60,715 bases of DNA from Acidobacteriota bacterium (GCA_003223245.1 QHYI01000145.1:1-60715); one strand, 5' to 3'. Counted from the first letter of the stretch, positions 43,857 through 53,554 are shown. A program made the numbers and translations. Notes: a model not told the origin generated them from the sequence alone.

Positions 43857-44255
43857 ATGCGGTTCGGCCAAGTCCGGTCTATTCGTTTTTTCGGTCTTAC
43901 GCTTTTTCTTTTTCTCTGCGGCGGCTTACTTTCCGCGCAATCCCCGCAAATTCCCGTGGTGGACGGTGGTCTCGGGTCCTGCCGTGCCGATTTCACCGTG
44001 AAAGACGGCTCGGACAAGCCCATCTATAACGCCAAGATTCACGTCCTCATCAAGTACGGATTCCTCAGCAAGCGCAAGACGGAGCTCGAAGTCGGCACCA
44101 ACAGCGACGGCAAGGCCAGCGTGACCGGTCTGCCCAATATGCCCAAGAAGCCGCTCGAATTCACCATCAAGAGCGGCACGGTCTCGAAGAGCATCTCCGA
44201 TGATCCCTCAGACAATTGCCGCGCAAAATTCGACGTCACTCTGACCGTGTACTAA
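43857..44255 (+). CDS. Small secreted protein with an Ig-like (carboxypeptidase regulatory-like) fold
   Basis: This 132-residue protein has a signal peptide (residues 1-27, cleaved near LLSAQS). One predicted beta-sandwich domain follows: ADFTVKDGSDKPIYNAKIHV, NSDGKASVTGLPNMPKKPLE and a DNCRAKFDVTL end. Two cysteines (in GSCRAD and DNCRAK) could form a disulfide. It resembles carboxypeptidase-regulatory-like domains common in Acidobacteriota secreted proteins. The start is ATG at 43857 with GTGAGGAGG upstream. It stands alone between divergent and convergent neighbours. Function is unknown. Confidence 0.78.
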   Translation: MRFGQVRSIRFFGLTLFLFLCGGLLSAQSPQIPVVDGGLGSCRADFTVKDGSDKPIYNAKIHVLIKYGFLSKRKTELEVGTNSDGKASVTGLPNMPKKPLEFTIKSGTVSKSISDDPSDNCRAKFDVTLTVY

Positions 44256-44260
44256 CAATC

Positions 44261-45322
44261 TCACTTAATTCCAGTCGATGGGCTCCAAGGAATCGTGCAA
44301 CGCTTCGCGCTGCTATCGCGCGCCATTTCCAGCAAGCGCATCACGTTCAATGACCACTCCGGGCTCACCGCAGCCTCAGCTTTTCCCAGCAACGCGTCGC
44401 GCAAATTTGCGTAGTAGTCGCGGTAATCGCAGGAGGCCGAAGCAATGTGCCGCTGCAAAAACCTTTCTCCGTCCGGAATCGTGAGCAGACCCCAATTTTC
44501 TTCTGGCTCCGCTCCCCACGGGCCACTCGCCGGAATGTTTCCGTGCCGCAAGTTGTTCTCTTGCGGGTCGAACGTCTGCTTCACAAAGCTTCCCTGCGTG
44601 CCGTGCAAAACGAACCGTGGCCGCGCCGCGGCGGCCAGAATGCTTGAGCGCAGCACCGCGCGCATGCCGCGCGGATAGTGGAACATGATGTCGAAGGCAT
44701 CGTCGGCCACCGCCTGCTCGCGCTCGATGCGCACGTCAGCAGTCACCGCTTCTGGCAGCCCAAACAAGACGAGTGCGTGATCGATCAGATGCGGCGCAAT
44801 GTCGAAAAGAATCCCGTTCCCTGCGCGCGTCGTCTCGCGCCAAGCTCCGGGCTTCAGTTGCGGCCTGTATCGGTCATAATTCGTTTCAAACCGCACAAGG
44901 CGCCCCAGCGTTCCTTCTGCGACCAGCTTTCGAATAGCCTGAAAATCGCCGTCATAGCGCCGGTTCTGGTAAACGGTGATCAGGCGACTTTCTGCCTTCG
45001 CAAATTGGACCAAGGCTCGCGCTTCTTCCAAGGTGGTTGTGAATGGTTTATCCACGACCACGTCTCGGCCAGACGCAAGGCAGTGCGCGGCGAGTAAAAC
45101 ATGTGTGTCGTTGGGCGTAGCGATTACCACCAGACGAATCTCCCGAATCGCCAGCAACTCTTCCAAGCTGCGCACGATGCGGACGTCCGGATATTTCTCC
45201 GCCGCTTCGTTCCCCGTACGCTGCACAATTGCGGCCAGATGGATTCCCGGCACGGCTCGAATCACCGGTGCATGAAACGCGCGCCCTGACAGACCGTATC
45301 CAACCAAGCCAACTTCAATCAT
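44261..45322 (-). CDS. Gfo/Idh/MocA family oxidoreductase
   Basis: This 353-residue NAD(P)-dependent oxidoreductase has an N-terminal Rossmann fold (IEVGLVGYGLSGRAFHAPVI), the EKP-type motif VVVDKPFTTTLEEARALV (about residues 88-105) and the C-terminal GNGILFDIAPHLIDHALVLF. Such enzymes act on sugars or cyclitols. The set of motifs resembles YdgJ/scyllo-inositol-type dehydrogenases, but the substrate cannot be fixed. The start is ATG at 45322 (MIEVGLVG) with GCGGAGC upstream; the ORF to 45343 is less likely. It is convergent with the small secreted protein. Confidence 0.88.
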   Translation of the reverse strand: MIEVGLVGYGLSGRAFHAPVIRAVPGIHLAAIVQRTGNEAAEKYPDVRIVRSLEELLAIREIRLVVIATPNDTHVLLAAHCLASGRDVVVDKPFTTTLEEARALVQFAKAESRLITVYQNRRYDGDFQAIRKLVAEGTLGRLVRFETNYDRYRPQLKPGAWRETTRAGNGILFDIAPHLIDHALVLFGLPEAVTADVRIEREQAVADDAFDIMFHYPRGMRAVLRSSILAAAARPRFVLHGTQGSFVKQTFDPQENNLRHGNIPASGPWGAEPEENWGLLTIPDGERFLQRHIASASCDYRDYYANLRDALLGKAEAAVSPEWSLNVMRLLEMARDSSAKRCTIPWSPSTGIK

Positions 45323-45392
45323 GTGACTTGCTCCGCATCCCATCCGGCACGATGGTTCCGTTGCGCGAATGATTTAGCTCCGGCAAAATGCC

Positions 45393-46583
45393 ATGATGTC
45401 TTCGAAAACGCAAACTTGGGCCATCGCCTCGCCTTCTACGCAGAGCGTAATTTTCTATCTCCTTTGCGCAGGCTTCGTCATCAATGGCATCGTGATCTCG
45501 CTCATCGGTCCCATCCTTCCCATGTTCATGTCCAAGTGGGCCCTGAACGACAGCCGTGCCGGGCTTTTCTCGCTTGTGCAATTCTCCGCTTCGTTCATTG
45601 GTGTTCTCACCTCGAGCGCGCTGCTCTCTGCAAAAGGATTCAAACCCGCAATCACGCTGGGCATCGCGCTGCTGGGCGCAGGTTTTGCACTGTTGAATGC
45701 GCCGACGTTCGCGCTCGCTCTTGCGGCTAGTGGCCTCTACGGGTTGGGTTATGGCTTTGCCACGCCGGGAACGAATTTATGGGTTGGCGAATCCTACGGA
45801 GCGCGCCGCGCTTCGGCCCTCAGCATTATGAATCTGGCCTGGGGTGTTGGGGCGATTTCTTCTTCGCCTCTCGCCATGTGGGCGATGCGCACGTCCCACG
45901 TCAGCCTTCTTCTGAATGTCGTTGGCGTTCTTGGTGTTGTGCTTGCTCTTGCGTTGCTGCGAATGCCCTTCGGCAAGCCGCCGAGCGAAGAAAATTCTGC
46001 CTCCGATGCAGCCAACAATAAAATTGTCGGAACCGGTGTCGCGCTCTTGCTTGGGATTCTCTTTTTTGTCTATGTCGGCACGGAAGTCGGAACTTCCTAT
46101 TGGGCTCCCACGCATGCGCAAAGAGCGACTACCTGGAGCAGCAACACCTGGGCGCTCTGCCCAATGTTTTTCTTCGCGGGGCTCCTTGGCGGACGCGGCG
46201 CAGCGGCTGCGATTCTTCTCCATTTGAAGGAAGTGCCGGTTGCCGTCGGAGGACTCGTGCTGGCAGCCACGGGCGAGTCCGTTTTTCTCACGGGTCATTC
46301 TCCTCTTACATTGTTTGGCGGCGCTTTCCTTGCGGGACTTGGCCTCGCCAGTATTTTCCCCATTTTGATTGCTTGGCTCTCCAAATGGTATGGGACGCGA
46401 GCACGCAAAGTGGGCGGCGTCATGTTCGCTCTTGCTGCTCTCGGCAGCGCGCTCATGCCGCCGCTGGTTGGTGTGGTTTCGCGCTATGCGGGGAGCCTGC
46501 GGATCGGGTTGCTGGTGCCCCTCGCTGGCTGCGCCGTGATGCTAACGCTCATCGGTATACTTCGCCCAGGAACTCGTGGCTGA
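45393..46583 (+). CDS. MFS transporter, probably sugar-type
   Basis: This 396-residue protein has about 12 transmembrane helices. The N-terminal half has VINGIVISLIGPILPMFMSK, and the central part has YGLGYGFATPGTNLWVGE, a motif of the FucP/FHS-like group. TEVGTSYWAPTHAQR starts the second half. It is full length for this class. The start is ATG at 45393, with a second ATG directly after; the ribosome site is weak. It runs away from the Gfo/Idh oxidoreductase gene, and the pair may handle a shared carbohydrate, but the substrate is unknown. Confidence 0.85.
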   Translation: MMSSKTQTWAIASPSTQSVIFYLLCAGFVINGIVISLIGPILPMFMSKWALNDSRAGLFSLVQFSASFIGVLTSSALLSAKGFKPAITLGIALLGAGFALLNAPTFALALAASGLYGLGYGFATPGTNLWVGESYGARRASALSIMNLAWGVGAISSSPLAMWAMRTSHVSLLLNVVGVLGVVLALALLRMPFGKPPSEENSASDAANNKIVGTGVALLLGILFFVYVGTEVGTSYWAPTHAQRATTWSSNTWALCPMFFFAGLLGGRGAAAAILLHLKEVPVAVGGLVLAATGESVFLTGHSPLTLFGGAFLAGLGLASIFPILIAWLSKWYGTRARKVGGVMFALAALGSALMPPLVGVVSRYAGSLRIGLLVPLAGCAVMLTLIGILRPGTRG

Positions 46584-46651
46584 GTCTTCTCGGCCTATGC
46601 TTTTGTTCGTTGCTTCGAGAACTGCCTACTGCTTGAGGTATCCTTAGGCTC

Positions 46652-47995
46652 GTGCAAAAGGTCGCCTTTTCGCATCGCTCACCCACAAATCGGCTTCTTT
46701 TCGGCCTGGTGATCACGCTGGCCGCCGTGCTGGCATACTCTTTCTACATCACCGTGCAACTCGCTGGCCTGCGCAAGCTCCAAAGCGAAATGGTCGACCG
46801 CAATCGCAAAGATTCGCTTCAACTTCTTCGCATTCAGAATGATCTTAATTCCGTGGCCCTGGCCATGCGCGACATGCTGGACACGGCCGAACGCTATCCG
46901 CTAACCGCTTGGACCGCGCAATTCGAGCGCATGCGCCAGGACTTGGACACTGCGCTCAAACTGGAAGAGGGGTTGGCCGTCGCCAGCCGCACGCCGGACC
47001 AGCGGAAATACCTCACGCAATCGGTTGCGCAATTTTGGGACGCCGTTGACCGCATGTTCGCGCTCGCGTCCAGCGGCAAAGAAGCAGAAGCACGCGAACA
47101 AATCCGCTTAACGCTCCAGGCACGCGAGCAAGCGCTCAGTACGGCAGTCTCCCGCCTGCTCGTGCAAAACAACGAAGGCGAAGAGCAAGCTGCCGCCAGC
47201 ATCGCACAAATCTACGATGGCGTGCAGCGCCAGCTTTACTTCTTTCTCGCCGCTACGCTCATCGCCATTGTGTTGACCAGCTTGTACCTCATTCGTAGCA
47301 ATCGCCAACTTTTCGCGCGCCTCGCCGATCTTTCCGAACAGCGCAGCGATTTAGCGCAGAAGCTGATTTCCACGCAGGAATCGACGCTGCGGCACATCTC
47401 CCGCGAGCTGCATGATGAATTTGGGCAGGTGCTCACCGCCATTGGCTCCATGCTGCGCCGCGCCGGCAAACAAGCTGGAGAGGGAACGCCGCTGCACGGC
47501 GACCTGAAAGAAGTGCAGGAAATCGCGCAAACGACTCTGAATAACATCCGGACGCTCTCGCAGGCGCTGCATCCGGTCTTACTGGAGGAAGCAGGCCTCG
47601 AAAGCACGCTGGACTGGTATATTCCCACGGTAGGCAGGCAGGCGGGCATCGAATTGCATTACGAGAAAAGCGGCAAGCCCTTTCCCGTCGAACCGGGCGC
47701 GGGTGTGCACATCTATCGCGTGCTTCAAGAAGCGCTCAATAATGTTAGCCGCCACTCCGGCACGCGCGCCGCCTGGGTGCGCCTGAAATATTCGGGAGAT
47801 TCGCTGGAACTTGAAGTGGAGGATCACGGTTCAGGATTTGTGGCGGAGAGGATGCAACGAGGAATCGGGTTGGTGGCCATGCGTGAACGTGCTGAAATCA
47901 TTGGTGGGACGCTAGCCATCACGCCGCGTCCGCAAGGTGGCACGCAAGTGCGTCTGCAAATTCCCCGCGAGAAAGTAGAAAGTCATGCCGCGTAG
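46652..47995 (+). CDS. Membrane sensor histidine kinase (NarL/DesK type)
   Basis: This 447-residue kinase has two transmembrane helices (about residues 17-35 and 196-213) enclosing a helical periplasmic sensor region of about 160 residues. A coiled linker and a HisKA_3 dimerisation domain follow, with the phospho-accepting H254 in RHISRELHDEFGQVLTAIG. The ATPase has the N box QEALNNVSRHSG and the G box GIGLVAMRERAE. The start is GTG at 46652. It overlaps the response regulator gene by 11 bp, so the pair is a two-component system. The signal is unknown. Confidence 0.9.
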   Translation: MQKVAFSHRSPTNRLLFGLVITLAAVLAYSFYITVQLAGLRKLQSEMVDRNRKDSLQLLRIQNDLNSVALAMRDMLDTAERYPLTAWTAQFERMRQDLDTALKLEEGLAVASRTPDQRKYLTQSVAQFWDAVDRMFALASSGKEAEAREQIRLTLQAREQALSTAVSRLLVQNNEGEEQAAASIAQIYDGVQRQLYFFLAATLIAIVLTSLYLIRSNRQLFARLADLSEQRSDLAQKLISTQESTLRHISRELHDEFGQVLTAIGSMLRRAGKQAGEGTPLHGDLKEVQEIAQTTLNNIRTLSQALHPVLLEEAGLESTLDWYIPTVGRQAGIELHYEKSGKPFPVEPGAGVHIYRVLQEALNNVSRHSGTRAAWVRLKYSGDSLELEVEDHGSGFVAERMQRGIGLVAMRERAEIIGGTLAITPRPQGGTQVRLQIPREKVESHAA

Positions 47996-48614
47996 AATAA
48001 CGGTTCTCTTGGTCGACGATCACGCGCTGGTGCGGCGCGGATTCCGTCGCATGCTGGAAGACGACCCGGGAATCTCTGTCGTTGCGGAAGCGAGCGACGG
48101 TGAAGAGGCTGTGCGTCTGGCCACGGAACTACGCCCACGGGTTATCGTGATGGATTGCGCCATGCCGGAATTGAGCGGCATTGAAGCGACGCGAAAAATT
48201 TTGGAAGTGTATCCGGAAGCGGGCATCCTGATGCTGAGCATGCACTCCGAAGAAACGCTGGTGAGCCAGGCGCTGCAAGCAGGCGCGCGCGGCTATGTTC
48301 TCAAGAATGCCATGGACCTCGACCTGGTGAGTGCCGTGAAGAGCATCGCTGCTGGCATGACGGTTCTCGATCCACAAGTGTCGCGCAAAGACGCGCTCAA
48401 GGGCGAACGCGGCGGTGGACTAACGCCGCGCGAACTAGAAATTCTCCAGCACATCGTCGCGGGAAAATCGAACAAAGAGATTGCGTCAGACTTGAACCTC
48501 AGCGTGAATACTGTCGCCGTGCATCGCGCCAACATCATGGACACGCTTGGCATTCATAAAACCGCAGAGCTGGTCGTCTACGCCATTCGCAAGGGTCTGG
48601 TGAACCTTCCTTGA
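47985..48614 (+). CDS. LuxR/NarL family response regulator
   Basis: This 209-residue response regulator has a receiver domain (residues 5-120) with acidic pocket D11-D12, phospho-acceptor D57 in VIVMDCAMPELSG and the conserved lysine in GYVLKNAMDL. A LuxR-type helix-turn-helix (about 145-205) includes LTPRELEILQHIVAGKSNKE and VAVHRANIMDTLGI. The start is ATG at 47985, inside the kinase gene. Its stop overlaps the next gene's TTG start (TTGA), so the FG-GAP protein is probably in the same transcript and may be controlled with it. Confidence 0.92.
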   Translation: MPRRITVLLVDDHALVRRGFRRMLEDDPGISVVAEASDGEEAVRLATELRPRVIVMDCAMPELSGIEATRKILEVYPEAGILMLSMHSEETLVSQALQAGARGYVLKNAMDLDLVSAVKSIAAGMTVLDPQVSRKDALKGERGGGLTPRELEILQHIVAGKSNKEIASDLNLSVNTVAVHRANIMDTLGIHKTAELVVYAIRKGLVNLP

Positions 48615-50311
48615 ACCGCAGGGATTTTCTTTTCTCGGCCCTTTTTTCGTCATTGACTGCAGGCTTGGCCACGGCAACCTTTCCACGTTCTGCCTGGGCA
48701 AGTCCCGTTTCCAACCTGGGATTTCGCTTCACCGACATTACGACCGCAGCGGGAATCCAGTTCCAACATAACTCTGGCGCGTATGGCGGCAAACTTCTTC
48801 CGGAAACACTTGGTTCCGGCTGCGCTTTTCTGGATTACGATGCCGATGGCTGGCAGGACATTCTGCTCGTTAACGGCATGGACTGGCCCGGCCATAAGCG
48901 CCAGCGCTCGACGCTGCGCCTCTACCGCAACAACCGCGACGGCACCTTTACCGACGTCACCAAGAGCGCGGGGCTCGACATCGAAATGTACGGAATGGGC
49001 GTAGCCGTTGGGGATTACAACAACGATGGCTTCCCGGACATTTTCATCACTTGCGTCGGCCAGAGCCGTCTCTTCCGCAACACCGGCAAAGGTACCTTCG
49101 TAGACGCCACGCGCTCCAGCGACCTTTTCGGCCGCCAGGGCTTGAGCACTTCCGCATTGTGGTTCGACTACGATCGCGATGGCTTTCTTGATCTCTTCGT
49201 TTGCAACTACGTTCGCTGGTCTCCCGAACACGACGTGTTTTGCAGTCTCGACGGAAGGCACAAATCCTACTGCACGCCGGAAGCCTATCGCGGTGACACC
49301 TGCTGGCTATTTCATAATCGCGGCAACGGCACTTTCGAAGAGGTCACCGCCACCAGCGGGGTGTTTGACAGTAGCTCGAAGTCCCTGGGCGTGGCCATGC
49401 TCGATTACGATCAGGACGGCTGGCCCGACGTGCTGGTCGCGAATGACACACAACCGAACAAGCTGTATCGCAACCTTCGCAACGGAAAATTCAAGGACGC
49501 GGCCATTGAAGCTGGCCTCGCTTTCAGCACGGAAGGAAAGGCCCGCGCCGGTATGGGCATCGACGTGGGAGACTTCGACAATTCCGGCAGGGCTGGCATC
49601 GCCATCACGAATTTCGATAACGAGATGATCGGCCTTTACCGCGCAAGCGCTCCGGGCGTTTTTGACGACGTTTCCATCCCTTCTGGAGTCGGCGCGCCCT
49701 CGCGCAACACGCTCGGCTTTGGCTGCATTTTCCTCGACGTGGACCTGGACGGGGCGCTCGATCTCGCTGTCGCCAATGGACACATCGACGAAACCGTCCG
49801 AAATATTCGCGGCAATGTTGGTTACGCCCAGCCGCCGCAACTTTTCCTGAACCAAGGGCACGGAAAATTCCGCGACGTGGCGTCAGAAGTCGGCGGCGAC
49901 TTTGACAAGCCTCGCGTAGGCCGCGGGCTGGCTTACGCAGACTTCGATCGCGACGGCGATTTGGACCTTCTGCTCACCACCAACAACGGCCCCGCGGTTC
50001 TCTTTCGCAACGACCAGTTGGCAGGCAATCACAGCATCCGCTTCGCATTGCAGGGCACAAAGTCCAATCGTGACGCCATCGGTGCCACGGTCGAAATCTT
50101 CGCGGGAGACCTGCGCCAGTCTCGCAGGGTGCGTGGCGGCTCGAGTTATCTCTCCCAATCCGAGCTCCCCTTGACCTTCGGGCTCGCGAAGCGCGACAAA
50201 GTCGACCGCATCGTCATCAATTGGCCCAGTGGTCGCACAGAGGAATACAAGAACCCTCAGTCGCGGAGGGCTTATAAGTGCCTGGAAGGAAAGGGGATAG
50301 AGCCGCTCTAA
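48611..50311 (+). CDS. Tat-exported FG-GAP/UnbV (CRTAC1-like) repeat protein 1
   Basis: This 566-residue protein starts with a twin-arginine signal (MNRRDFLFSALFSS, ending near SAWA). A seven-bladed beta-propeller follows, built of FG-GAP/VCBS repeats with calcium-binding DxDxDG loops (for example DYDADGWQD, DYNNDGFPD, DYDQDGWPD). A C-terminal ASPIC/UnbV domain at about residues 480-555 contains SNRDAIGATVEIF and VINWPSGR. It is a paralogue of the protein at 54131. The start is a TTG at 48611 that overlaps the response regulator stop. Export in folded form by Tat suggests binding of a cofactor or metal before export. Function is not established. Confidence 0.87.
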   Translation: MNRRDFLFSALFSSLTAGLATATFPRSAWASPVSNLGFRFTDITTAAGIQFQHNSGAYGGKLLPETLGSGCAFLDYDADGWQDILLVNGMDWPGHKRQRSTLRLYRNNRDGTFTDVTKSAGLDIEMYGMGVAVGDYNNDGFPDIFITCVGQSRLFRNTGKGTFVDATRSSDLFGRQGLSTSALWFDYDRDGFLDLFVCNYVRWSPEHDVFCSLDGRHKSYCTPEAYRGDTCWLFHNRGNGTFEEVTATSGVFDSSSKSLGVAMLDYDQDGWPDVLVANDTQPNKLYRNLRNGKFKDAAIEAGLAFSTEGKARAGMGIDVGDFDNSGRAGIAITNFDNEMIGLYRASAPGVFDDVSIPSGVGAPSRNTLGFGCIFLDVDLDGALDLAVANGHIDETVRNIRGNVGYAQPPQLFLNQGHGKFRDVASEVGGDFDKPRVGRGLAYADFDRDGDLDLLLTTNNGPAVLFRNDQLAGNHSIRFALQGTKSNRDAIGATVEIFAGDLRQSRRVRGGSSYLSQSELPLTFGLAKRDKVDRIVINWPSGRTEEYKNPQSRRAYKCLEGKGIEPL

Positions 50312-50389
50312 ATTCCCTAGTGTTTTTCTATTATTGCCGCTAGTTTTATTGTTTTGGATGATGTCCCCGTTTCTAGTGGTTTCGCAGTA

Positions 50390-50418
50390 TTGCTCATTTC
50401 GCGCCACAAACTTATAAG
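50390..50418 (+). promoter_or_regulatory. Sigma-70 type promoter before the cytochrome gene
   Basis: TTGCTC (50390-50395) and TATAAG (50413-50418) are 17 bp apart. Transcription would start near 50425, leaving a leader of about 135 nt before the ATG at 50559. Confidence 0.55.
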
Positions 50419-50489
50419 TATGCTCACTAGCACCATCGCCTCCAGCTCAGCCAGACCCTGGCTTGCTTCGGGGCACCCCAAACTGAATC

Positions 50490-50527
50490 GCGGCCGGATG
50501 GCTCTCAGACATCCGGTCGCTTTTTTT
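50490..50527 (+). terminator. Intrinsic terminator inside the cytochrome leader
   Basis: An 11-bp stem (GCGGCCGGATG with CATCCGGTCGC) and a nine-base loop are followed by seven T. It lies 31 bp before the start codon and downstream of the promoter at 50390. An AGCCAG/CTGGCT hairpin also lies in the leader at about 50444-50458. This looks like an attenuator or riboswitch expression platform. The alternative is that it simply ends transcripts from the FG-GAP gene. Confidence 0.75.
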
Positions 50528-50558
50528 CTGGCGCCCAGCCATTCGGAAGAGGCCTCCG

Positions 50559-53525
50559 ATGCCCGTTGAGTTGTCCCAGCGCTGGCTATCTCGCTTTCTT
50601 ATTTTCCTCGCTCTCAGTGCCGCATATTTGTTTGGATTCCCCTCTGCCACCATCACCTACGCAGCTGTTGATCTGCTTCACGTTGCCGTGGGGGTTCTCG
50701 CATTTGTGTTGCTTGTCGTTTTTTTTGTTTCCTTGCTTGGCAACGCGACCAACCTCGCCCGCCTAGGCTGGATCCTTCTAGCCGCGGGAGCCGTTCTCGG
50801 CATCGTGCTGATCAAAATCGGCACGCCTCTTCGTCTCTGGAATTGGCTCTACGCCCACATTGTTCTGTGCGTCCTCGGCGTGTTGCTGCTCGCAGCCTCC
50901 TGGCTGAATTCCAAAGGCTGGCTCGGGCAAAGCAATCTCATGCGCGCACTGCGATTCGTGGGGCTCGCAATCCTGACCTGCGCCATCTCTGCGGGTCTCT
51001 GGTGGACGCGCCAAGTCGGCTGGCAGGACGCGCGCGCCAATCGCATCATCAATCCGCAAATGGCGCCAGCTTCCATGGACCGCGAAGGCGATGGGGCCCC
51101 AGGCAAATTCTTCCCCAGTTCGGCACAGACCATTCACGACGTCAACATCCCGTCGCAATACTTCATGAAATCGGACGCCTGCAAGCGTTGCCACGCCGAC
51201 ATTTACGCGCAGTGGAACAGCTCGATGCACCATTTTTCATCTTTTAATAATCAGTGGTATCGCAAAAGCATCGAGTACATGCAGGATGTTGTTGGCGTAA
51301 AGCCTTCGAAGTGGTGCGCTGGATGCCACGATCCCGCGCTGCTCTACAGCGGCCTTTTCGACACGCCCATCAAGAAAATCGTCAATCGGCCCGAAGCGCA
51401 CGCGGGCTTGGGCTGCTTGATGTGTCACAGCATCGTGGAAGTGAAAAGCACCATGGGCCAGGGCGACTTCTTTCTCGAATATCCGAAGTTGCATGAATTG
51501 GCGGCCAGCGACAATCCCATCGTTCGCACCCTGCATGACTTTATCGTGCGCTTGAACCCCGAGCCGCACCGCCGCACGTTCCTCAAGCCTTTCATGCGCT
51601 CGGAAACCGCCGAATTTTGTTCTTCCTGCCACAAGGTCCACTTGGACATTCCTGTGAATCACTACCGTTGGATTCGAGGCTTCAACGAATACGACAACTG
51701 GCAGGCCAGCGGCGTCTCCGGCCAGGGCGCACGTTCTTTCTACTATCCGAAATCTCCATTGAATTGCGCCGATTGCCACATGCCGCTCGTTCGTTCGAAC
51801 GACGACGGCAACATCCACGGTTACGTGCATTCGCACCGCTTTCCCGGCGCAAACACCGCCGTGCCTACAGCCAACAAAGATCAAACGCAGCTCGACGCCA
51901 CTCGCAAATTTCTTCAGGCGAATCAATTAAGTGTGGACATCTTCGCGATTTCTCCCGCTGGCAAAGTAACCAGCGCGCCTGTTCGCAACGAACTGGGCAA
52001 GCAGGAACTTTCCACGACTTTCGCGGTGGGCGAGGAATCCGAAGCCGCTCCGCTCAAAGGTCCGGAGGGCGAAGTTCGCGCCATCACCGCGCCCATCGAT
52101 CGCAGCGACGCTGCCGTTCGCCGCGGTGACGATGTTCTCGTCGATGTCGTCGTTCGCACGCGCGGAGTCGGCCATTTCTTTCCCGGCGGCACCGTCGATG
52201 CTTTCGATGTCTGGCTCGAGCTGCAGGCCACCGACGAAAAAGGCCAAACGATTTTTTGGAGTGGCGAAGTCGAAGACAATGGCAAAGGCCCCGTGGACCC
52301 CGGCGCGCATTTTTATCGTTCCCTCCAAATCGACGCTCACGGCCACGTCATCAACAAGCGCAACGCCTGGGCCACGCGCTCCGTCGTTTACGTGCATCTG
52401 ATTCCGCCGGGCGCCGCGGACACCGTGCATTATCACTTGCACGTGCCCGACAACTGTGGCGACAAAATCACCCTTGACGCCAAGCTGAACTACCGCAAAT
52501 TCAGTTGGTACAACACGCAGTTTTCCTTCGCAGGAATTGAAGCAGCCGCGACCAAGCTGACTTCCTCAAGCGAAAAGCTAACCACGCCGGATTACGATGA
52601 TCGCAGGTTCGAGTTCACCGGCGACACTTCCAATGTTTCCGGCAACATCAAAGCAATCCCGGATCTTCCAATCACCGTGCTTTCCGAGGACACCAAAACC
52701 TTGCGCGTTCTTCCGCGCAATGCTCCGGCGCCCTCGCCCAAAACCGTCATTCTCAAAGAAGAATGGACGCGCTGGAACGATTACGGCATCGGTCTTTTCC
52801 TACAAGGCGATTTGAAAGGCGCTGCCGCGGCATTCGAAAAAATCACCGAAGCCGACCCGCAAAATCCCGACGGCTGGACCAACATCGGACGTGTGCTTTT
52901 GCAGGAAGGCGACACCGCCGGCGCGCGCAAAGTGCTCGAAAAATCTCTGGCCATTAACGCAAAGCTCGCGCGCACCAATTTCTTTTACGCCAAAGCTCTT
53001 CGCGAAGACGGCGATTATGAAGGCGCCATCGCGCATTTCAAAACCGTCCTCGAGCAATATCCGCGCGACCGCGTCGTCCACAACGAGCTTGGCCGCGTGC
53101 TCTTCCTCGAAAAGCGCTACGCCGATGCGGTCACCGAATTCGAAAAAACGCTGGCCATCGATCCCGAAGATTTGCAGGCGCATTACAATTTGATGCTCTG
53201 CTACAACGGTCTTGGCGACGACAAAAAAGCCGAAGCGCACAAGGAGCGCTACCTGCGCTTCAAGGCCGATGAAGCCGCGCAAGCCATCACCGGCCCTTAC
53301 CGCGAGTTGCATCCCGAAGACAACAACGAGCGCCAGGCAATCCACGAACACTACAGCGCCGCCTTGACTGCTGCTCCTCGCGAAAAGGCAAAGACCAGTG
53401 TCGCGAAGGCGAAATCGACGACGGCGAAGCTTGCGGCGGTAAAAGCGGCCATCATAAAAGCCGCCGCGAAAAATTCCGTGCAGGAAAACGCTCGAGCGGC
53501 AAACCCCGGCGGCTTGTATCACTGA
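50559..53525 (+). CDS. Membrane-anchored pentaheme cytochrome c with C-terminal TPR domain
   Basis: This 988-residue protein begins with about five transmembrane helices (residues 12-30, 37-60, 69-87, 98-115 and 131-149). A periplasmic cytochrome domain carries five CxxCH haem sites (C208, C253, C286, C354, C403). A beta-rich domain follows, and a TPR segment at about 735-905 (GDLKGAAAAFEKITEADPQN, YADAVTEFEKTLAIDPEDL). The tail is rich in Ala and Lys. It resembles cytochrome c554-type multihaem proteins and probably moves electrons at the membrane; the partner and substrate are unknown. The start is ATG at 50559 with GGAAGAGG upstream. It leads a three-gene cluster with the AhpD-like and second FG-GAP proteins. 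Confidence 0.9.
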   Translation: MPVELSQRWLSRFLIFLALSAAYLFGFPSATITYAAVDLLHVAVGVLAFVLLVVFFVSLLGNATNLARLGWILLAAGAVLGIVLIKIGTPLRLWNWLYAHIVLCVLGVLLLAASWLNSKGWLGQSNLMRALRFVGLAILTCAISAGLWWTRQVGWQDARANRIINPQMAPASMDREGDGAPGKFFPSSAQTIHDVNIPSQYFMKSDACKRCHADIYAQWNSSMHHFSSFNNQWYRKSIEYMQDVVGVKPSKWCAGCHDPALLYSGLFDTPIKKIVNRPEAHAGLGCLMCHSIVEVKSTMGQGDFFLEYPKLHELAASDNPIVRTLHDFIVRLNPEPHRRTFLKPFMRSETAEFCSSCHKVHLDIPVNHYRWIRGFNEYDNWQASGVSGQGARSFYYPKSPLNCADCHMPLVRSNDDGNIHGYVHSHRFPGANTAVPTANKDQTQLDATRKFLQANQLSVDIFAISPAGKVTSAPVRNELGKQELSTTFAVGEESEAAPLKGPEGEVRAITAPIDRSDAAVRRGDDVLVDVVVRTRGVGHFFPGGTVDAFDVWLELQATDEKGQTIFWSGEVEDNGKGPVDPGAHFYRSLQIDAHGHVINKRNAWATRSVVYVHLIPPGAADTVHYHLHVPDNCGDKITLDAKLNYRKFSWYNTQFSFAGIEAAATKLTSSSEKLTTPDYDDRRFEFTGDTSNVSGNIKAIPDLPITVLSEDTKTLRVLPRNAPAPSPKTVILKEEWTRWNDYGIGLFLQGDLKGAAAAFEKITEADPQNPDGWTNIGRVLLQEGDTAGARKVLEKSLAINAKLARTNFFYAKALREDGDYEGAIAHFKTVLEQYPRDRVVHNELGRVLFLEKRYADAVTEFEKTLAIDPEDLQAHYNLMLCYNGLGDDKKAEAHKERYLRFKADEAAQAITGPYRELHPEDNNERQAIHEHYSAALTAAPREKAKTSVAKAKSTTAKLAAVKAAIIKAAAKNSVQENARAANPGGLYH

Positions 53526-53554
53526 GAACTTACGACTGAAAACGGAGGACCGAC

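Noticed and set aside
50425-50489. A named riboswitch in the cytochrome leader
   Set aside because: I compared it from memory with cyclic di-GMP, SAM/SAH, cobalamin, fluoride and ZTP motifs and saw no convincing match, so only an unassigned leader is reported.
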